Below, in pieces: positions 1 to 11,467 of a stretch of DNA of 64,000 bases. A program made the translations under genes and the position numbers. The DNA lies in contig NC_079488.1 in NCBI RefSeq assembly GCF_020520425.1, positions 87,959,285 to 88,023,284 on the forward strand. Reading direction: 5' to 3'. Origin of the DNA: Spinacia oleracea (taxonomy: Eukaryota; Streptophyta; Magnoliopsida; Caryophyllales; Amaranthaceae). Below the pieces are notes generated by a model. The model saw only the letters and a program-made list of their open reading frames with translations, was not told the DNA's origin and made no database searches. Each line of letters opens with the position of its first letter. Position 1 is the stretch's first letter.

Positions 1-1
1 T

Positions 2-508
2 GGTGGAGATGATGAATTAATTGTTAAAGGCTATACGGACGCAAGTTTCCAAACCGACAAAGATGATTTTAGATCACAGTCTGGGTTTGTCTTCTGCCTC
101 AACGGAGGAGCAGTAAGCTGGAAAAGTGCTAAGCAAAGCACCATTGCGGATTCTACAACTGAAGCGGAGTACATTGCTGCACATGAAGCAGCAAAGGAAG
201 CTATATGGCTAAGGAAGTTCATAGGAGAACTTGGTGTAGTCCCCTCCATTAAAGGACCAATAGCCCTGTATTGTGATAATAACGGAGCTATTGCACAGGC
301 AAAAGAGCCTAGACACCACCAGAGAGTCAAGCATGTACTTCGTAGATTTCACCTTCTACGAGAGTTCGTTGAAAGAAAAGAAGTCGAGATAAGCAAAATT
401 GGAACTGATGACAACATATCAGATCCATTAACTAAACCTCTGCCGCAAGCGAAGCACAACTCGCACACTGCAGCTATGGGAATCAAGCATATTGGAGAAT
501 GGCTTTGA
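2..508 (+). CDS. Copia-A pol, C-terminal RNase H domain (partial)
   Basis: This reading frame is open from the window edge to TGA at 506-508. It encodes the last ~168 residues of a Ty1/copia polyprotein. RNase H landmarks are GYTDASFQ, then TTEAEYIAAHEA and LYCDNNGAIA, which carry the D, E and D metal-binding residues. The family tail DPLTKPLP is also present. RNase H removes the RNA strand during reverse transcription and leaves the polypurine primer. The sequence is nearly identical to the matching part of Copia-B and ends in a natural TGG CTT TGA, whereas Copia-B stops two codons earlier. I see no disruption in this fragment. Whether the rest of this copy is coding is unknown because it lies outside the window. 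Confidence 0.9.
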   Translation, partial: GGDDELIVKGYTDASFQTDKDDFRSQSGFVFCLNGGAVSWKSAKQSTIADSTTEAEYIAAHEAAKEAIWLRKFIGELGVVPSIKGPIALYCDNNGAIAQAKEPRHHQRVKHVLRRFHLLREFVERKEVEISKIGTDDNISDPLTKPLPQAKHNSHTAAMGIKHIGEWL

Positions 509-1345
509 TGTCTCTGTTTAATGTTTTAAAGTTTTAGAGTTTAAATCTTTGTAAAACATTATTGGTTAATCATTCACAATAAATGAAAGAAATTCATTTT
601 TCCATTTAATTTGTGGTTTATTAAATGATGAGTCCCTTCAATTTGACGATATATTCAAGATAGACTGTCAGGACCAGTCCTGTGACTAAGAAATGTCTAT
701 CAAGTGAACTTGAATGTCAAAGGTTGAAAAATGGTCCCTAATCGGAGTTTTCTATAAAATTGGACGCATAGAAAACGTTAGACGATTAGAGTGCAAGATG
801 ACTAGTAGTTCTGTTTCTTGAACTATGTGGACATGGCAATGTCATAATCATTTGCATAGATACTTACTTTGGGAAGACTAGTATCGGACAAGACCTATGA
901 AACTTTACTGTAAGAGATGAAAGTCTGTCATAAGTAAATTTCATTAAATTATTAGACACTAAATCCTCAATACCTGAGTGATTTGAGATTACTTGTTTGA
1001 GAACTGGTTGCTTTGACGTTGACCAACCGTCGCACCGTAAAAGGAGGCTATAAAGGCAACGCTCAGGTAATCACCTATCAAACGAAGTCTAATCTCAAGA
1101 TCGCAAGATTGGGATTGTCCTCCCATAAATCGGGATGAGATGCTTAAAAGTTGTACAAGGCCACTCGGAGAGCTAGAAACTGTGAAATGCATGGCCGTGC
1201 TCGGATGAATCATAGGCTATGATTATCTGTTTATTTGATCAGTTGAACTCTGAAACCGAGAAACACCTCTGGACATAATAAGGATGACAACTCTTACCTT
1301 ATGTTCAAGAGCAAGCATCGAGCGACAAAGGAATTAGGAAATGCA
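509..1345 (+). other. Copia-A 3' untranslated region with antisense ORF
   Basis: About 0.85 kb separates the pol stop from the polypurine tract. The stretch is conserved in Copia-B and in both Copia-C units. It carries no sense ORF, but a 74-codon antisense ORF (989-1213, - strand) recurs at the same place in all copies. I treat that ORF as unproven. Confidence 0.6.
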
Positions 1346-1373
1346 CACTTGTCCCTAAGGACAAGTGGGAGAC
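1346..1373 (+). promoter_or_regulatory. Polypurine tract with abutting perfect hairpin (Copia-A)
   Basis: CACTTGTCC and GGACAAGTG form a 9-bp inverted repeat with a 4-nt loop (1346-1367). It runs directly into the purine run AAGTGGGAGA, just before the LTR start TGAAGG at 1374. The purine run is the expected plus-strand primer. The hairpin is retained in Copia-B and Copia-C. Confidence 0.75.
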
Positions 1374-1689
1374 TGAAGGAAATAATGCCCTTGGTCCAAG
1401 TATGCATTCTATGTTAAGTCTAATAAATGCGGTTCAGTATTAATTAACAAGTTAATAATTCAGTGAGATCAAGTGAGCTGAATGCCTAGCTAGAGGCCGC
1501 TTCAGTTCAAGTGGAATTAATGATATTAATCCACAGCTTACTCTTGACTGAACCCGTAGGGTCACACAAATAGTACGTAAACGGATCAAGTATTTAATGG
1601 CATTAAATACTCCATCTATGAATATTCGGAACCGACGGATCTTGGTTTCAGTGGGAGCTAAGATCGTCACAGGCAAGAAATGAATACTC

Positions 1690-2010
1690 CGGAAACGATG
1701 ATATTGCCGGAAACGGAAATATGGATCGTATCGGAAATATGAATATTATCCAAGTCGTAGATGTTGCCGGAAACGGAAACATGGTACGTATCGGAAAATA
1801 TTATTGGAAATGGAAATATTACCAGAATCGGAAATATTGCCGGAAACGGAAATATTGTCAGAATCGGAAATATTGCCGGAATCGGAAAATAATTCCGGAA
1901 ACGGAAATATTAAATATTTGTTCGAAACGGAAATTAATTCCGGAATCGGAAATATTAAATATTGTTCGTATCGGAAATAGATTCCGGAAATGGAAATTTA
2001 ATCGGAAGCG
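1690..2010 (+). repeat. Degenerate 18-bp tandem repeats in copia LTR
   Basis: Units of the type GGAAATATTGCCGGAAAC / GGAAATATTGCCGGAATC follow each other at about 18-bp spacing. They lie about 0.4-0.7 kb upstream of the TATA box. The same zone is found in every LTR of this family, with small length changes. Confidence 0.85.
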
Positions 2011-2390
2011 TATCGTACGAATTAGCATCGGACGAGGCCTGCCGGACGAAGGCCCAGCACGAAGCCGGGGCCATCGCCCAGCAAGCATGCGCGCCACAAG
2101 CCCAGCCAAGGCAGCGGCCAGGCCTACCGCAAGGCAGGCCCAGCGCGCGCCAAGGGCCACGGCTGCGTGGGCCGTGCTGCGCGGGCTGCTGCTCGCACGC
2201 GCATGGGCAGCCCTTGTGGCTGCCGTGTGTGTGTGAGTTTGTGCTCATGCGTGATTCCTGAATCTGCAAGAGTCAGTGTATGATTAAATGTCTATTCCTA
2301 ATTGGATAAATTAATTAAATAGAATTCATGTAGGATTCTAATTCCAATTAATTCGCATCCTACTAGGATTACGATTCCTTTTCCATAACT

Positions 2391-2400
2391 CTATAAATAA
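2391..2400 (+). promoter_or_regulatory. TATA box of copia LTR (Copia-A)
   Basis: CTATAAATAA lies about two thirds into the LTR, downstream of the repeat and GC blocks, where an LTR promoter is expected. Equivalent boxes are at about 18607-18619, 48406-48415 and 57440-57449 on the - strand of the other LTRs. Confidence 0.6.
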
Positions 2401-2779
2401 AGGCCTAGGGGTCATAATTTATACACAAGTTTCAAAGTATTCAAAAAGTGAGTTTTTGAGAGAAAATCAAACACACATCTTGCTCAAAAGTGCCGAAATT
2501 TTCTAGTACCTTAAGGGCGATTCTAGTTGGTCAATCTTAAGGCGGATCCGGACGTGCTGTGGACTATCTACGGAGGGACGACACTTGGAGTCCTAAAAGA
2601 CTTGTTCTTGTTCGGTTCGGGCGCAGCTAGGGAGGGCACGCAACAAAGAGTATGCATCTAAATTATGCTATATGATTATGTGTAAATAATATGTTGTCCT
2701 GGGTTAATGGTTGTTTCCGCATGATCTATGTAATGTCATATGTATCATAACCTAACAAATCGTTCACCATTCCCATTCT

Positions 2780-5700
2780 CTATTCAACAGACCCAAACTT
2801 GCTTACCATAGTCACAGTGAACGGCCCAGACCACCTAGATTTAAGTTTTCCAGGAAATAACTTAAGCCTAGAGTTAAAAAGTAGAACCTTGTCGCCCACC
2901 GCGAACTCTCTATGCAAAATGTGATTGTCGTGCCACTTCTTGGTCTTTTCCTTGTAAATCCGGGCACTATCATAGGCTTGTAGTCGGAATTCATCGAGCT
3001 CACCTAATTGAAGTAACCGCTTCTCACCGGCTAGCTTTGCATCCATGTTGAGCTGTTTGATTGCCCAATAAGCCTTGTACTCCATTTCTACTGGTAAGTG
3101 ACACGCCATGCCATACACCAACCGATACGGGGAGGTACCAATAGGTGTCTTAAAGGCGGTTCTGTATGCCCATAGAGTATCATCTAGCTTATCGCTCCAA
3201 TCCTTCCTAGACTTTGCCACCACTTTCTCAAGGATAGATTTGATCTCTCGGTTGGAGACCTCAACTTGACCACTCGTCTGAGGGTGGTAGGCTAGTCCAG
3301 TGCGGTGATAAACTCCATACTTGCGCAGGAGCGCATCCAGATGCTTCTCATGGAAGTGTGACCCTCCATCACTGATCAAAGCGCGCGGAACCCCAAATCT
3401 AGGAAAAATGATCTTCTTGAACAGGGAGATGACTGTCTTAGCATCGTTAGTAGGTGAGGCAACGGCTTCCACCCACTTTGACACATAATCTACAGTAACA
3501 AGGATATACAAGTTACCCTTGGACGATGGGAATGGTCCCATATAATCAATTCCCCACACATCGAAAATCTCAACCTCAAGGATCCCGTTCTGTGGCATCT
3601 CATACCTCCTCGAAATAGTGCCGGCCCTCTGGCACGCATCACAAGCCATAATAAAAGCCTGTGCATCTTTGAACATAGTAGGCCAGTAAAAACCACATTG
3701 TGACAGCTTAGCGTTTGTTTTCGACGGTCCATGGTGGCCACCATAAGGTGAAGAATGACACCTACTGATAACACCTTGAACTTCCCATTCTGGAATACAA
3801 CGCTTGTATAACACTTCAGCAGTCTCACGAAACAAATAAGGATCGTCCCAAAAGTAGAACCGGACATCATGTAGGAATTTCTTCTTCTGTTGATATGAAA
3901 GATCGGCCGAAAGAATTCTACCTACAATGTAGTTAGCAAAATCTGCGAACCATGGTGACTGACTGGCAAGTGCAAGTAAATGATCATCCGGAAATGAATC
4001 ATCAATCGGTGTAGATCCCTTACCATCGTCATACCTCAATCTAGACAAGTGATCTGCAACCACATTCTCAGCCCCTTTCTTATCGCGAATCTCTAGATCG
4101 AACTCCTGTAGCAGTAGTATCCATCGAATAAGCCCAGGCTTGGCTTCCTTCTTAGAGAGCAGATACTTAAGGGCCGCATGGTCAGTATAGACTATCACCT
4201 TGGATCCAATCAGATAAGTGCGGAATTTATCCAAAGCATAGACTATAGCTAGAAGCTCCTTCTCAGTAGTTGCATAATTAACTTGAGCTTCATCCAAGGT
4301 CTTACTTGCATAATAGATGGCATGTAAAACCTTCTCCTTTCTCTGACCCAGCACTGCCCCAACTGCATAATCATTTGCATCACACATTATCTCAAACGGA
4401 ATATCCCATTCGGGAGAACGGATGATGGGAGCCGAAATCAGTGCCTGTTTAATCCTGTCAAAGGCTTCAAGACAAGCATCAGTAAACACAAACGGGGCAT
4501 CCTTGAGAAGGAGCTGGGTAAGTGGTTTAACAATTTTAGAGAAATCCTTGATAAAGCGGCGATAAAACCCCGCATGACCAAGAAAACTTCTAACACCCTT
4601 CACATTAACTGGAGGGGGTAATTGTTCAATCACTTGGACCTTAGCTCGATCCACCTGAATGCCCTTATCAGATATCAAATGTCCCAAAACCACCCCTTCA
4701 GTAACCATGAAATGACACTTTTCCCAGTTCAAGACTAAATTGCACTCTTCACATCTTTTCAAAACTTTAGTCAGATTTAGCAAGCAAGAATCAAAAGAAG
4801 TACCATAGACGCTAAAATCATCCATAAACACTTCCATGATAGACTCAATAAAATCAGAAAAGATACTCATCATGCAACGTTGGAAAGTAGCAGGCGCATT
4901 ACACAGACCAAAAGGCATCCTACGATATGCAAAGGTACCATAGGGGCAGGTGAAGGTGGTCTTTTCCTGGTCGTCTGGATGTATGGGAATTTGAAAGAAA
5001 CCAGAATAACCATCCAGATAACAGAAAAACTTGTGACAGGCTAGCCTTTCTAACATTTTATCAATGAAGGGAAGGGGAAAATGGTCCTTTTTAGTAGCAA
5101 CATTAAGACGCCTATAATCAATGCACATGCGCCAACCTGTGACTACCCTAGTTGGTATCAACTCATTTTTTTCATTTCTCACCACAGTTGTCCCCCCTTT
5201 CTTAGGCACTACCTGAACGGGACTCACCCACTTAGAATCAGACACAGCATACACTATACCCGCATCAAGCAATTTCATAACTTCAGCTTTTACAACATCT
5301 TGCATGACAGGGTTCAAACGACGCTGGGGTTGAATGCATGGTTTATGATTTTCATCTAGATGTATCCTATGCATACAAAAGTCAGGGCTAATACCCTTTA
5401 AATCATCAATACTGTACCCAATGGCCTTTTTGTGCCTTTTCAACACAATAAGAAGTTGGGATAACTGGCCTGCATCAAGTGCAGTACTGACGATCACAGG
5501 GAAAAGTTGTTCGTTATCTAAAAACGCATACTTAAGGTTAGCAGGAAGAGGTTTAAGTTCGGGTTTCTTTACCTCTTTAACAGAACAAACCGGCCGAACT
5601 AACCTCTTCAATTTGGTGCTCTCCGGCTCAGATTCTCCACCATTAAGAGCCAACTCCAGAGCATCCACTTCAGCACTCCAAGAACTGCTATCACCTGCAG

Positions 5701-8191
5701 AAGACTCACAACAAAGCACTGCCTCCAAAGGGTCTCTTTCGAGAACTTGGGAGACGTTATCACGAGTAATAAAATCGACTACATCTATGCGATAGCATTG
5801 TTCCTCCTCTAGCATGGGACTTTTTAAGGCACTATTCAGATTAAAAGTCACCTTATCATCCCCAACAGACAATGTCAATTTCCCACTTTTAACATCAATT
5901 ACCGCCCCCGCCGTATGAAGGAAGGGTCTACCTAAGATTATGGGAATTTGAGAATCCTCCTGCATGTCTAATACTACAAAGTCCACAGGTATATAGAATT
6001 TACCTACTCTAACAGGGACGTCCTCTAAAACACCTAAGGGGTATTTGACAGAACGGTCGGCCATTTGTAGAGTGATATTGGTAACCTTAAGCTCACCCAT
6101 ATTCAGTTTAGTACAGACAGACAAAGGCATGACAGACACACTAGCACCTAGATCACATAAAGCTTTATCAATAAATACGGTGCCAATGTTACATGGGATG
6201 GAAAAACTCCCGGGGTCCTTAAGTTTAGGTGGAGACTTGTTTTGCAAATAAGCACTACATTCCTCAGTGAAAGCTACAGTCTCTACCTCACAAAAAGCAC
6301 GTTTTCTGGTCAAAATATCCTTCATGAATTTAGCATAAGCAGGAACTTGTAAAATTAATTCAGTAAAAGGAACCGTTACCTGCAAATTTTTGACCACTTC
6401 CAAGAATCTGCCAAACTGCTTGTCTAGCTTATTCTTGAGTTGTCGGTTTGGGAAGGGGAGTGCAATAGGTGGTACTTGTATATCCGCTCCCTTCTTAACC
6501 GCAGTTGTAGCCTCATTCTCATTGACTATCTTTTCAGCTGGTTCCTTTTCACCCATAACTATCTTCGGGATTTCCTCACTGATCAGATCACTAGCAGACA
6601 CCCCGGAATCAACCTCAACCGGCATAGAAGGACCATCATAATCCCTACCACTCCTCAATGTAATTGCATTAGCAGACTCCCTATTTTCGGGCTGTGAAGG
6701 AAGTTGGCCCGGTGGCCTCCCTGCAATAGTAGTAGCCATCTGTGCCAACTGTGTATCAATGATCTTGTTATGAGCAGTAAGAGCATCGATTTTTGCATCC
6801 TTTTCACTTAGAGATTTTTGCATTTGTAGCATCATGTTTCTCATCTCTACTAGCATAGGGTCAGGCTGTGTGGCTTGAGGTTGTGGTTGTGGGGGTGATG
6901 TGTGTTGTCTAGAGAACCCAGGTGGCCCACTAGACTGTTGGTTGTAGTTGTTTCGGGGTTGGTAAGATTGTTGGTGTGGGGGTTGATATGGTTGTGGTGG
7001 TGGATGTTGAACTTGGTGAGGGTTTTGGATGTTGTTGCTCCTGTAGGAAAGCAGAGGGTTATTTTTGTAGCCCTCATTGTAAGAGTTGGAGAATGGGTTG
7101 TTTTGTTTGTAGGATTGAAAAGCATTACATTGTTCAATAGAGCTTCTACATTCCTGTGCATAATGACCAGACATTCCACAACTTTCACAAATAGTAGTAG
7201 GTTGGGCACTCATAGCAGCTACACTAACAGGTTGGGCAGATTGAGCATTGGCCGCTTGCATATTATCGAATTTATAATGTAAAGCAGTCAATTGGGCAGT
7301 TAATTGTTCAATAGAATTTAAATCATGCTTACCACCCCTGTTAGATAGACCTCTAGGATTTCCATACTGGGCATTGTGAATGGCTATCTCCTCAATCACT
7401 TCCATAGCTCTAGGCACCTCAAGTTGCATGAACCTCCCACTGGCAGCTGAATCCAACAAACATCTAGACTCATTGCCCAGACCATTATAAAACTGCTGAA
7501 TCAAGAACCAATCTTCCAAACCATGGTGCGGGCATTCTCTTTGCAAATCCTTGAATCTCTCCCAAACCTCGAACAAACTCTCATCCGCTTGTTGTGAGAT
7601 ACCTAATATCTGACCCCTCAGACGAGCTGTTTTCTCAGGTGGAAAATATTTAACATAAAAAGCAAGAGCCAAGGATTCCCAATTATTGATTTTCAAAGCC
7701 GCCCGATTCAACCCATTAATCCACAGTTTAGCTTTCCCACTCAAAGAGAACGGGAAAAGTATCTCCATAGTCTGCTCCGGAGTCAATCCCTTTTGCTTGA
7801 TGGTGGAGCAATATTGGATAAAGGACTGAATGTGAAGATTCGGATCTTCACCTGGTTCCCCACCGTACTGGCGTCTCTCGATCATGTTAATCAATGCGGG
7901 CTCAATCTTGAAGGTCTCAGCTGCAATAGAAGGCATGATCGCCTTTGGCAGCACGGACAGACTTGGCTTAGAATAGTCCGTAAGCCGTGGGGTAGGTGGC
8001 GGTATCAGATTTTCGTCACCCATCTCTATCTCTGAAACTGAATCTGTATCTGAAGGAAAAAGATCGCCAAAATTATGATCAGAATCAGAGTAATTCCCAC
8101 ACTGTGCAATGAAAGTTCTTCGTCTACGAAAGGTTCTTTCGGGCTCAGGATCGAATGGAGTAAGATTACTAGTACCTACGGTCCTGGGCAT
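2780..8191 (-). CDS. Athila-1 gag-pol polyprotein, C-terminal end frameshifted and cut
   Basis: One frame of about 1803 codons begins at ATG 8191 (MPRTVG; the frame also extends two codons upstream to a TTG). Approximate residue order: gag 85-240; CCHC knuckle [14 protein letters not shown] near 335; aspartic protease with CDLGAS near 677; reverse transcriptase with FMDD near 1120; RNase H with MCDAND near 1267; integrase zinc finger near 1477; integrase DDE at GIDYMGP (~1548), DGGSHF (~1605) and GQVEVSNRE (~1641). These activities package, copy and insert the element. The ORF ends early just after FGSVE: one A appears missing at about 2777-2780, creating TAG, and the expected frame continues past it to the Copia-A insertion at 2757. 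Otherwise no stop interrupts the frame, so the copy is young. FMDD instead of YVDD is common in this lineage. Confidence 0.95.
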   Translation of the reverse strand: MPRTVGTSNLTPFDPEPERTFRRRRTFIAQCGNYSDSDHNFGDLFPSDTDSVSEIEMGDENLIPPPTPRLTDYSKPSLSVLPKAIMPSIAAETFKIEPALINMIERRQYGGEPGEDPNLHIQSFIQYCSTIKQKGLTPEQTMEILFPFSLSGKAKLWINGLNRAALKINNWESLALAFYVKYFPPEKTARLRGQILGISQQADESLFEVWERFKDLQRECPHHGLEDWFLIQQFYNGLGNESRCLLDSAASGRFMQLEVPRAMEVIEEIAIHNAQYGNPRGLSNRGGKHDLNSIEQLTAQLTALHYKFDNMQAANAQSAQPVSVAAMSAQPTTICESCGMSGHYAQECRSSIEQCNAFQSYKQNNPFSNSYNEGYKNNPLLSYRSNNIQNPHQVQHPPPQPYQPPHQQSYQPRNNYNQQSSGPPGFSRQHTSPPQPQPQATQPDPMLVEMRNMMLQMQKSLSEKDAKIDALTAHNKIIDTQLAQMATTIAGRPPGQLPSQPENRESANAITLRSGRDYDGPSMPVEVDSGVSASDLISEEIPKIVMGEKEPAEKIVNENEATTAVKKGADIQVPPIALPFPNRQLKNKLDKQFGRFLEVVKNLQVTVPFTELILQVPAYAKFMKDILTRKRAFCEVETVAFTEECSAYLQNKSPPKLKDPGSFSIPCNIGTVFIDKALCDLGASVSVMPLSVCTKLNMGELKVTNITLQMADRSVKYPLGVLEDVPVRVGKFYIPVDFVVLDMQEDSQIPIILGRPFLHTAGAVIDVKSGKLTLSVGDDKVTFNLNSALKSPMLEEEQCYRIDVVDFITRDNVSQVLERDPLEAVLCCESSAGDSSSWSAEVDALELALNGGESEPESTKLKRLVRPVCSVKEVKKPELKPLPANLKYAFLDNEQLFPVIVSTALDAGQLSQLLIVLKRHKKAIGYSIDDLKGISPDFCMHRIHLDENHKPCIQPQRRLNPVMQDVVKAEVMKLLDAGIVYAVSDSKWVSPVQVVPKKGGTTVVRNEKNELIPTRVVTGWRMCIDYRRLNVATKKDHFPLPFIDKMLERLACHKFFCYLDGYSGFFQIPIHPDDQEKTTFTCPYGTFAYRRMPFGLCNAPATFQRCMMSIFSDFIESIMEVFMDDFSVYGTSFDSCLLNLTKVLKRCEECNLVLNWEKCHFMVTEGVVLGHLISDKGIQVDRAKVQVIEQLPPPVNVKGVRSFLGHAGFYRRFIKDFSKIVKPLTQLLLKDAPFVFTDACLEAFDRIKQALISAPIIRSPEWDIPFEIMCDANDYAVGAVLGQRKEKVLHAIYYASKTLDEAQVNYATTEKELLAIVYALDKFRTYLIGSKVIVYTDHAALKYLLSKKEAKPGLIRWILLLQEFDLEIRDKKGAENVVADHLSRLRYDDGKGSTPIDDSFPDDHLLALASQSPWFADFANYIVGRILSADLSYQQKKKFLHDVRFYFWDDPYLFRETAEVLYKRCIPEWEVQGVISRCHSSPYGGHHGPSKTNAKLSQCGFYWPTMFKDAQAFIMACDACQRAGTISRRYEMPQNGILEVEIFDVWGIDYMGPFPSSKGNLYILVTVDYVSKWVEAVASPTNDAKTVISLFKKIIFPRFGVPRALISDGGSHFHEKHLDALLRKYGVYHRTGLAYHPQTSGQVEVSNREIKSILEKVVAKSRKDWSDKLDDTLWAYRTAFKTPIGTSPYRLVYGMACHLPVEMEYKAYWAIKQLNMDAKLAGEKRLLQLGELDEFRLQAYDSARIYKEKTKKWHDNHILHREFAVGDKVLLFNSRLKLFPGKLKSRWSGPFTVTMVSKFGSVE

Positions 8192-8302
8192 AGACAAAGA
8201 CTACAAAACAATGTGAGATCCGGTCTCAAGGAACGTGAGTTCCTTGAGTAGTAACAAACAATAATCTAGGATAATCAATCAACAACAGAAAATAAAACCG
8301 TT

Positions 8303-8320
8303 TCCCCGGCAACGGCGCCA
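8303..8320 (-). promoter_or_regulatory. Primer binding site, tRNA-Asp type (Athila-1)
   Basis: On the - strand the sequence TGGCGCCGTTGCCGGGGA follows the LTR end TGTCA after five spacer bases. It complements the 3' end of plant tRNA-Asp, the usual Athila minus-strand primer. Confidence 0.85.
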
Positions 8321-9150
8321 AAATTTGACAAGTTAAATCGCACTCCTATCAAAGATAAACCTAACATTCACCAACTAAAAACATAGCAAGGGAAGCAGGG
8401 ATCGTATCCACAGGGAAACAATGTTCTTTCTACTATTAATTAACTAATCTAGACTACTGGTAACAAAGAATTGGATTGGTTTGTATATTAAGCTAAGGCA
8501 AATAATCAAACTGGAATATAACAATATTAAGGGAATCTAGGGCAGCGGTTCACCACAAATGCAGACCGGGATTGGACAACGGACAATAACAATTAATTAA
8601 CAATCATAACTAGGAAAACATGCATCTCTCGAATCTTATGAATTCCTTAGGATAGAACAACTAGCGGGCTCTCGCTACGTACTAGAAATAATTCCTATCT
8701 AATAGCCACAGACCAAAAACATCAGATTTATACCTCTCGGCGCATAATCTAAGGTTAATCAAACTCAAATCAAAATAGTCCGGCCGAACAGAATTGACGA
8801 GCAATAATAATAAGCTATAGAAATTATAATCAATCAATCAAATAATCAAATCCACATATAATCCCAATCATGCATTCATGGATCCCCTAAACCCTAGAAA
8901 TTAAACTACTCACTCATGATAACTAATAACAAAGCGATTAACATAATGGAAAACATGATCAAAGCAATAGAATAAATTAAAGTAAGAAACAATACCTAAT
9001 TCTCCAACAATGGAAATTGAAAGCTTGTGTTTTTATATCAATCGAACTAAGTGTTTGAATTAATATAGAGAGGAAATAAAACTTAGAAAAATAAACTAAG
9101 GGTTTAGTGCTGGAAAATAAGATGATCCTAAAAAAATAAAACAAGTTTGC

Positions 9151-9160
9151 TTATATAGTT
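9151..9160 (-). promoter_or_regulatory. TATA box of Athila-1 LTR
   Basis: On the - strand the box is AACTATATAA. It lies about 60 bp downstream of the palindrome array, the same spacing as in Athila-2. Confidence 0.55.
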
Positions 9161-9220
9161 TTGCCAAAATAAGGCCTAAAAACGGAATTAAAAACGCGAA
9201 AAACTGCTGGAGGTTGGCGT

Positions 9221-9403
9221 CGCCCGATCGGGCGACGCTTCGCCCGATCGGGCGACGCTTCGCCCGATCGGGCGAATAACTCGATAGTCGGCCCGATCGG
9301 GCCAAAATCCGCCCGATCGGGCGGATTGCGAAATCTCCATAAAGCCTCCAGATTGACCGCCCGATCCGGATCGAGCGAGCTGTGCCCGATTGGGCGCGCG
9401 TTG
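9221..9403 (-). repeat. Array of CGCCCGATCGGGCG palindromes (Athila-1 LTR)
   Basis: Perfect 14-bp palindromes lie at 9221, 9241, 9261 and 9310, with a 12-bp GCCCGATCGGGC at 9291. Degenerate copies, including a 20-bp variant type, extend to about 9403. The first three are part of a 20-bp tandem unit. The surrounding LTR is AT-rich. Confidence 0.95.
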
Positions 9404-9763
9404 ATGAACTTGGCTTGCTTATACTTCCGCCCGATGGTTGCATTTCGCCCTCAGCTTCCAGGGCGATTTGCAATCTTCAAGGTATGTCGCCCGTATCACC
9501 AAGTCTAACTCCCGGGGCTCAACCATAAGCATCTAAGGCTCCCGAAAGTCGACGATAGAGGTCCCGAACTTCTCGGACTCATATAGTGGCCTTGATCAAC
9601 AATGAAACGGGTCTAAAACGACCAATTTCTCATAATCAAACCTGAAACTCAAGGCACACTCAATAACACACATTAGTACTAGAAACGGCTCCTAAGAGCA
9701 CGTTTGATACATAAAATTACTAAGGGACGGGGGTAAAAAACTCTATATAAAACGCATATATCA

Positions 9764-10596
9764 GCAGCCCGCGAGCTCGCAGCCCACTGCCGCAAGCCCA
9801 CACGCTGCCGTAGCCTTGGCGCGCGCTGGGCCTGCCTTGCGGTGGGCCTGGCGCAGCTTTGGATGGTGCGTTTATGGCGCGCTGGCTTGCTGGGCGATGG
9901 CCCGGCTTCGTGCTGGGCCTTCGTCTGGCAGGCCTCGTCCGATGCTAATTCGTACGATACGCTTCCGATTAATTTCCCGATTCCGGAATTCATTTCCGAT
10001 ACGAACAATATTCAATATTTCCGATTCCGGAATCAATTTCCGTTTCGAACAAATATTTAATATTTCCGTTTCCGGAATTATTTTCCGATTCCGATAATAT
10101 TTCCGATTCTGACAATATTTCCGTTTCCGGCAATATTTCCGATTCCGGCAATATTTCCATTTCCGATAATATTTCCCGATACGTACCATGTTTCCGTTTC
10201 CGACAACATCTACGACTTGGATAATATTTATATTTCCGATACGATCCATATTTCCGTTTCCGGCAATATCATCGTTTCCGGAGTATTCATTTCTTGCCTG
10301 TGACGATCTCAGCTCCCACTGAAACCAAGATCCGTCGATTCCGAATATCCATAGATGGAGTATTTAATGCCATTAAATACTTGATCTGTTTACGTACTAT
10401 TTGTGTGACCCTACGGGTTCAGTCAAGAGTAAGCTGTGGATTAATATCATTAATTCCACTTGAACTGAAGCGGCCTCTAGCTAGGCATTCAGCTCACTTG
10501 ATCTCACTGAATTATTAACTTGTTAATTAATACTGAACCGAATTTATTAGACTTAACATTGAATGCATACTTGGACCAAGGGCATTATTTCCTTCA
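9764..10596 (-). repeat. Copia-B 3' LTR, truncated by Athila-1
   Basis: This matches the outer part of the 5' LTR (about 18819-19645), including the GC block and the 18-bp repeats. It ends in ..TTCCTTCA (plus strand) at 10596, beside the polypurine tract. The break corresponds to about 18819 in the intact LTR. Confidence 0.92.
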
Positions 10597-11467
10597 GTCT
10601 CCCACTTGTCCTTAGGGACAAGTGTGCATTTCCTAATTCCTTTGTCGCTCGATGCTTGCTCTTGAACATAAGGTAAGAGTTGTCATCCTTATTATGTCCA
10701 GAGGTGTTTCTCGGTTTCAGAGTTCAACTGATCAAATAAACAGATAATCATAGCCTATGATTCATCCGAGCACGGCCATGCATTTCACAGTTTCTAGCTC
10801 TCCGAGTGGCCTTGTACAACTTTTAAGCATCTCATCCCGATTTATGGGAGGACAATCCCAATCTTGCGATCTTGAGATTAGATTTCGTTTGATAGGTGAT
10901 TACCTGAGCGTTGCCTTTATAGCCTCCTTTTACGTTGCGACGTTTGGTCAACGTCAAAGCAACCAGTTCTCAAACAAGTAATCTCAAATCACTCAGGTAT
11001 TGAGGATTTAGTGTCTAATAATTTTAATGAAATTTACTTATGACAGATTTTCATCTCTTACAGTAAAGTTTCATAGGTCTTGTCCAATACTAGTCTTCCC
11101 AAAGTAAGTATCTATGCAAATGATTATGACATTTCCATGTCCACATAGTTCAAGAAACAGAACTACTAGTCATCTTGCATTCTAGTCGTCTAACGTTTTC
11201 TATGCGTCCAATTTTATAGAAAACTCCGACTAGGGACCATTTTCAACCTTTGACATTCAAGTTCACTTGATAGACATTTCTTAGTCACAGGACTGGTCCT
11301 GACAGTCTATCTAGAATATATCGTCAAATTGAAGGGACTCATCATTTAATAAACCACAAATTAAATGGAAAAATGAATTCTTTTCATTTATTGTGAATGA
11401 TTAACCAATAATGTTTTACAAAGATTTAAACTCTAAAACTTTAAAACATTTAACAGGGTCATCAAAG
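10597..11467 (-). other. Copia-B 3' untranslated region and polypurine tract
   Basis: This holds the hairpin arms CACTTGTCC/GGACAAGTG (10603-10624), the purine tract next to the LTR, and a 74-codon antisense ORF (10757-10981, + strand). It matches 509-1373 of Copia-A in reverse. Confidence 0.7.

Larger units (their letters stand above)
1..2757 (+). mobile_element. Copia-A: Ty1/copia LTR retrotransposon, 3' part only
   Basis: The window opens inside the RNase H domain of a Ty1/copia polyprotein. A stop codon, an 865-bp 3' untranslated stretch, a polypurine tract and a full 3' LTR follow. The LTR ends in ..ataacctaaca at 2757, where Athila-1 integrase sequence resumes, so this copy inserted into Athila-1. 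The expected target duplication on this side is aatcg (2758-2762); its partner is left of the window. Copia-B and Copia-C belong to the same family, judged from LTR ends, untranslated region and RNase H. Confidence 0.93.
1374..2757 (+). repeat. Copia-A 3' LTR (1384 bp)
   Basis: The LTR starts TGAAGGAAATAATG and ends CATAACCTAACA, giving TG..CA termini. It aligns with the LTRs at 18253-19645, 48053-49429 and 57087-58463 in opposite orientation. It holds an AT/CCGG short-repeat zone (about 1690-2010), a GC-rich block (about 2030-2230), a TATA box near 2391 and a putative R/U5 downstream. Confidence 0.95.
2758..9763 (-). mobile_element. Athila-1: Athila-like Ty3/Gypsy retrotransposon, 5' LTR to integrase
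   Basis: On the - strand the order is 5' LTR (9763-8326), tRNA-Asp-type primer site, one long gag-pol ORF, then Copia-A in the integrase C-terminal end. The 3' LTR is off-window. There is no chromodomain, and the gag and protease types match the Athila group. The outer LTR end TGATATATGCG abuts Copia-B LTR sequence at 9764, so Athila-1 inserted there. The expected 5-bp target duplication is gcagc (9764-9768). Confidence 0.93.
8326..9763 (-). repeat. Athila-1 5' LTR (1438 bp)
   Basis: On the - strand it runs from TGATATATGCG to ..AACTTGTCA. It aligns along its length with the Athila-2 LTR at 42488-43890. It contains a palindrome array (9221-9403), a TATA box at 9151-9160 and a long AT-rich R/U5. 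Confidence 0.92.
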
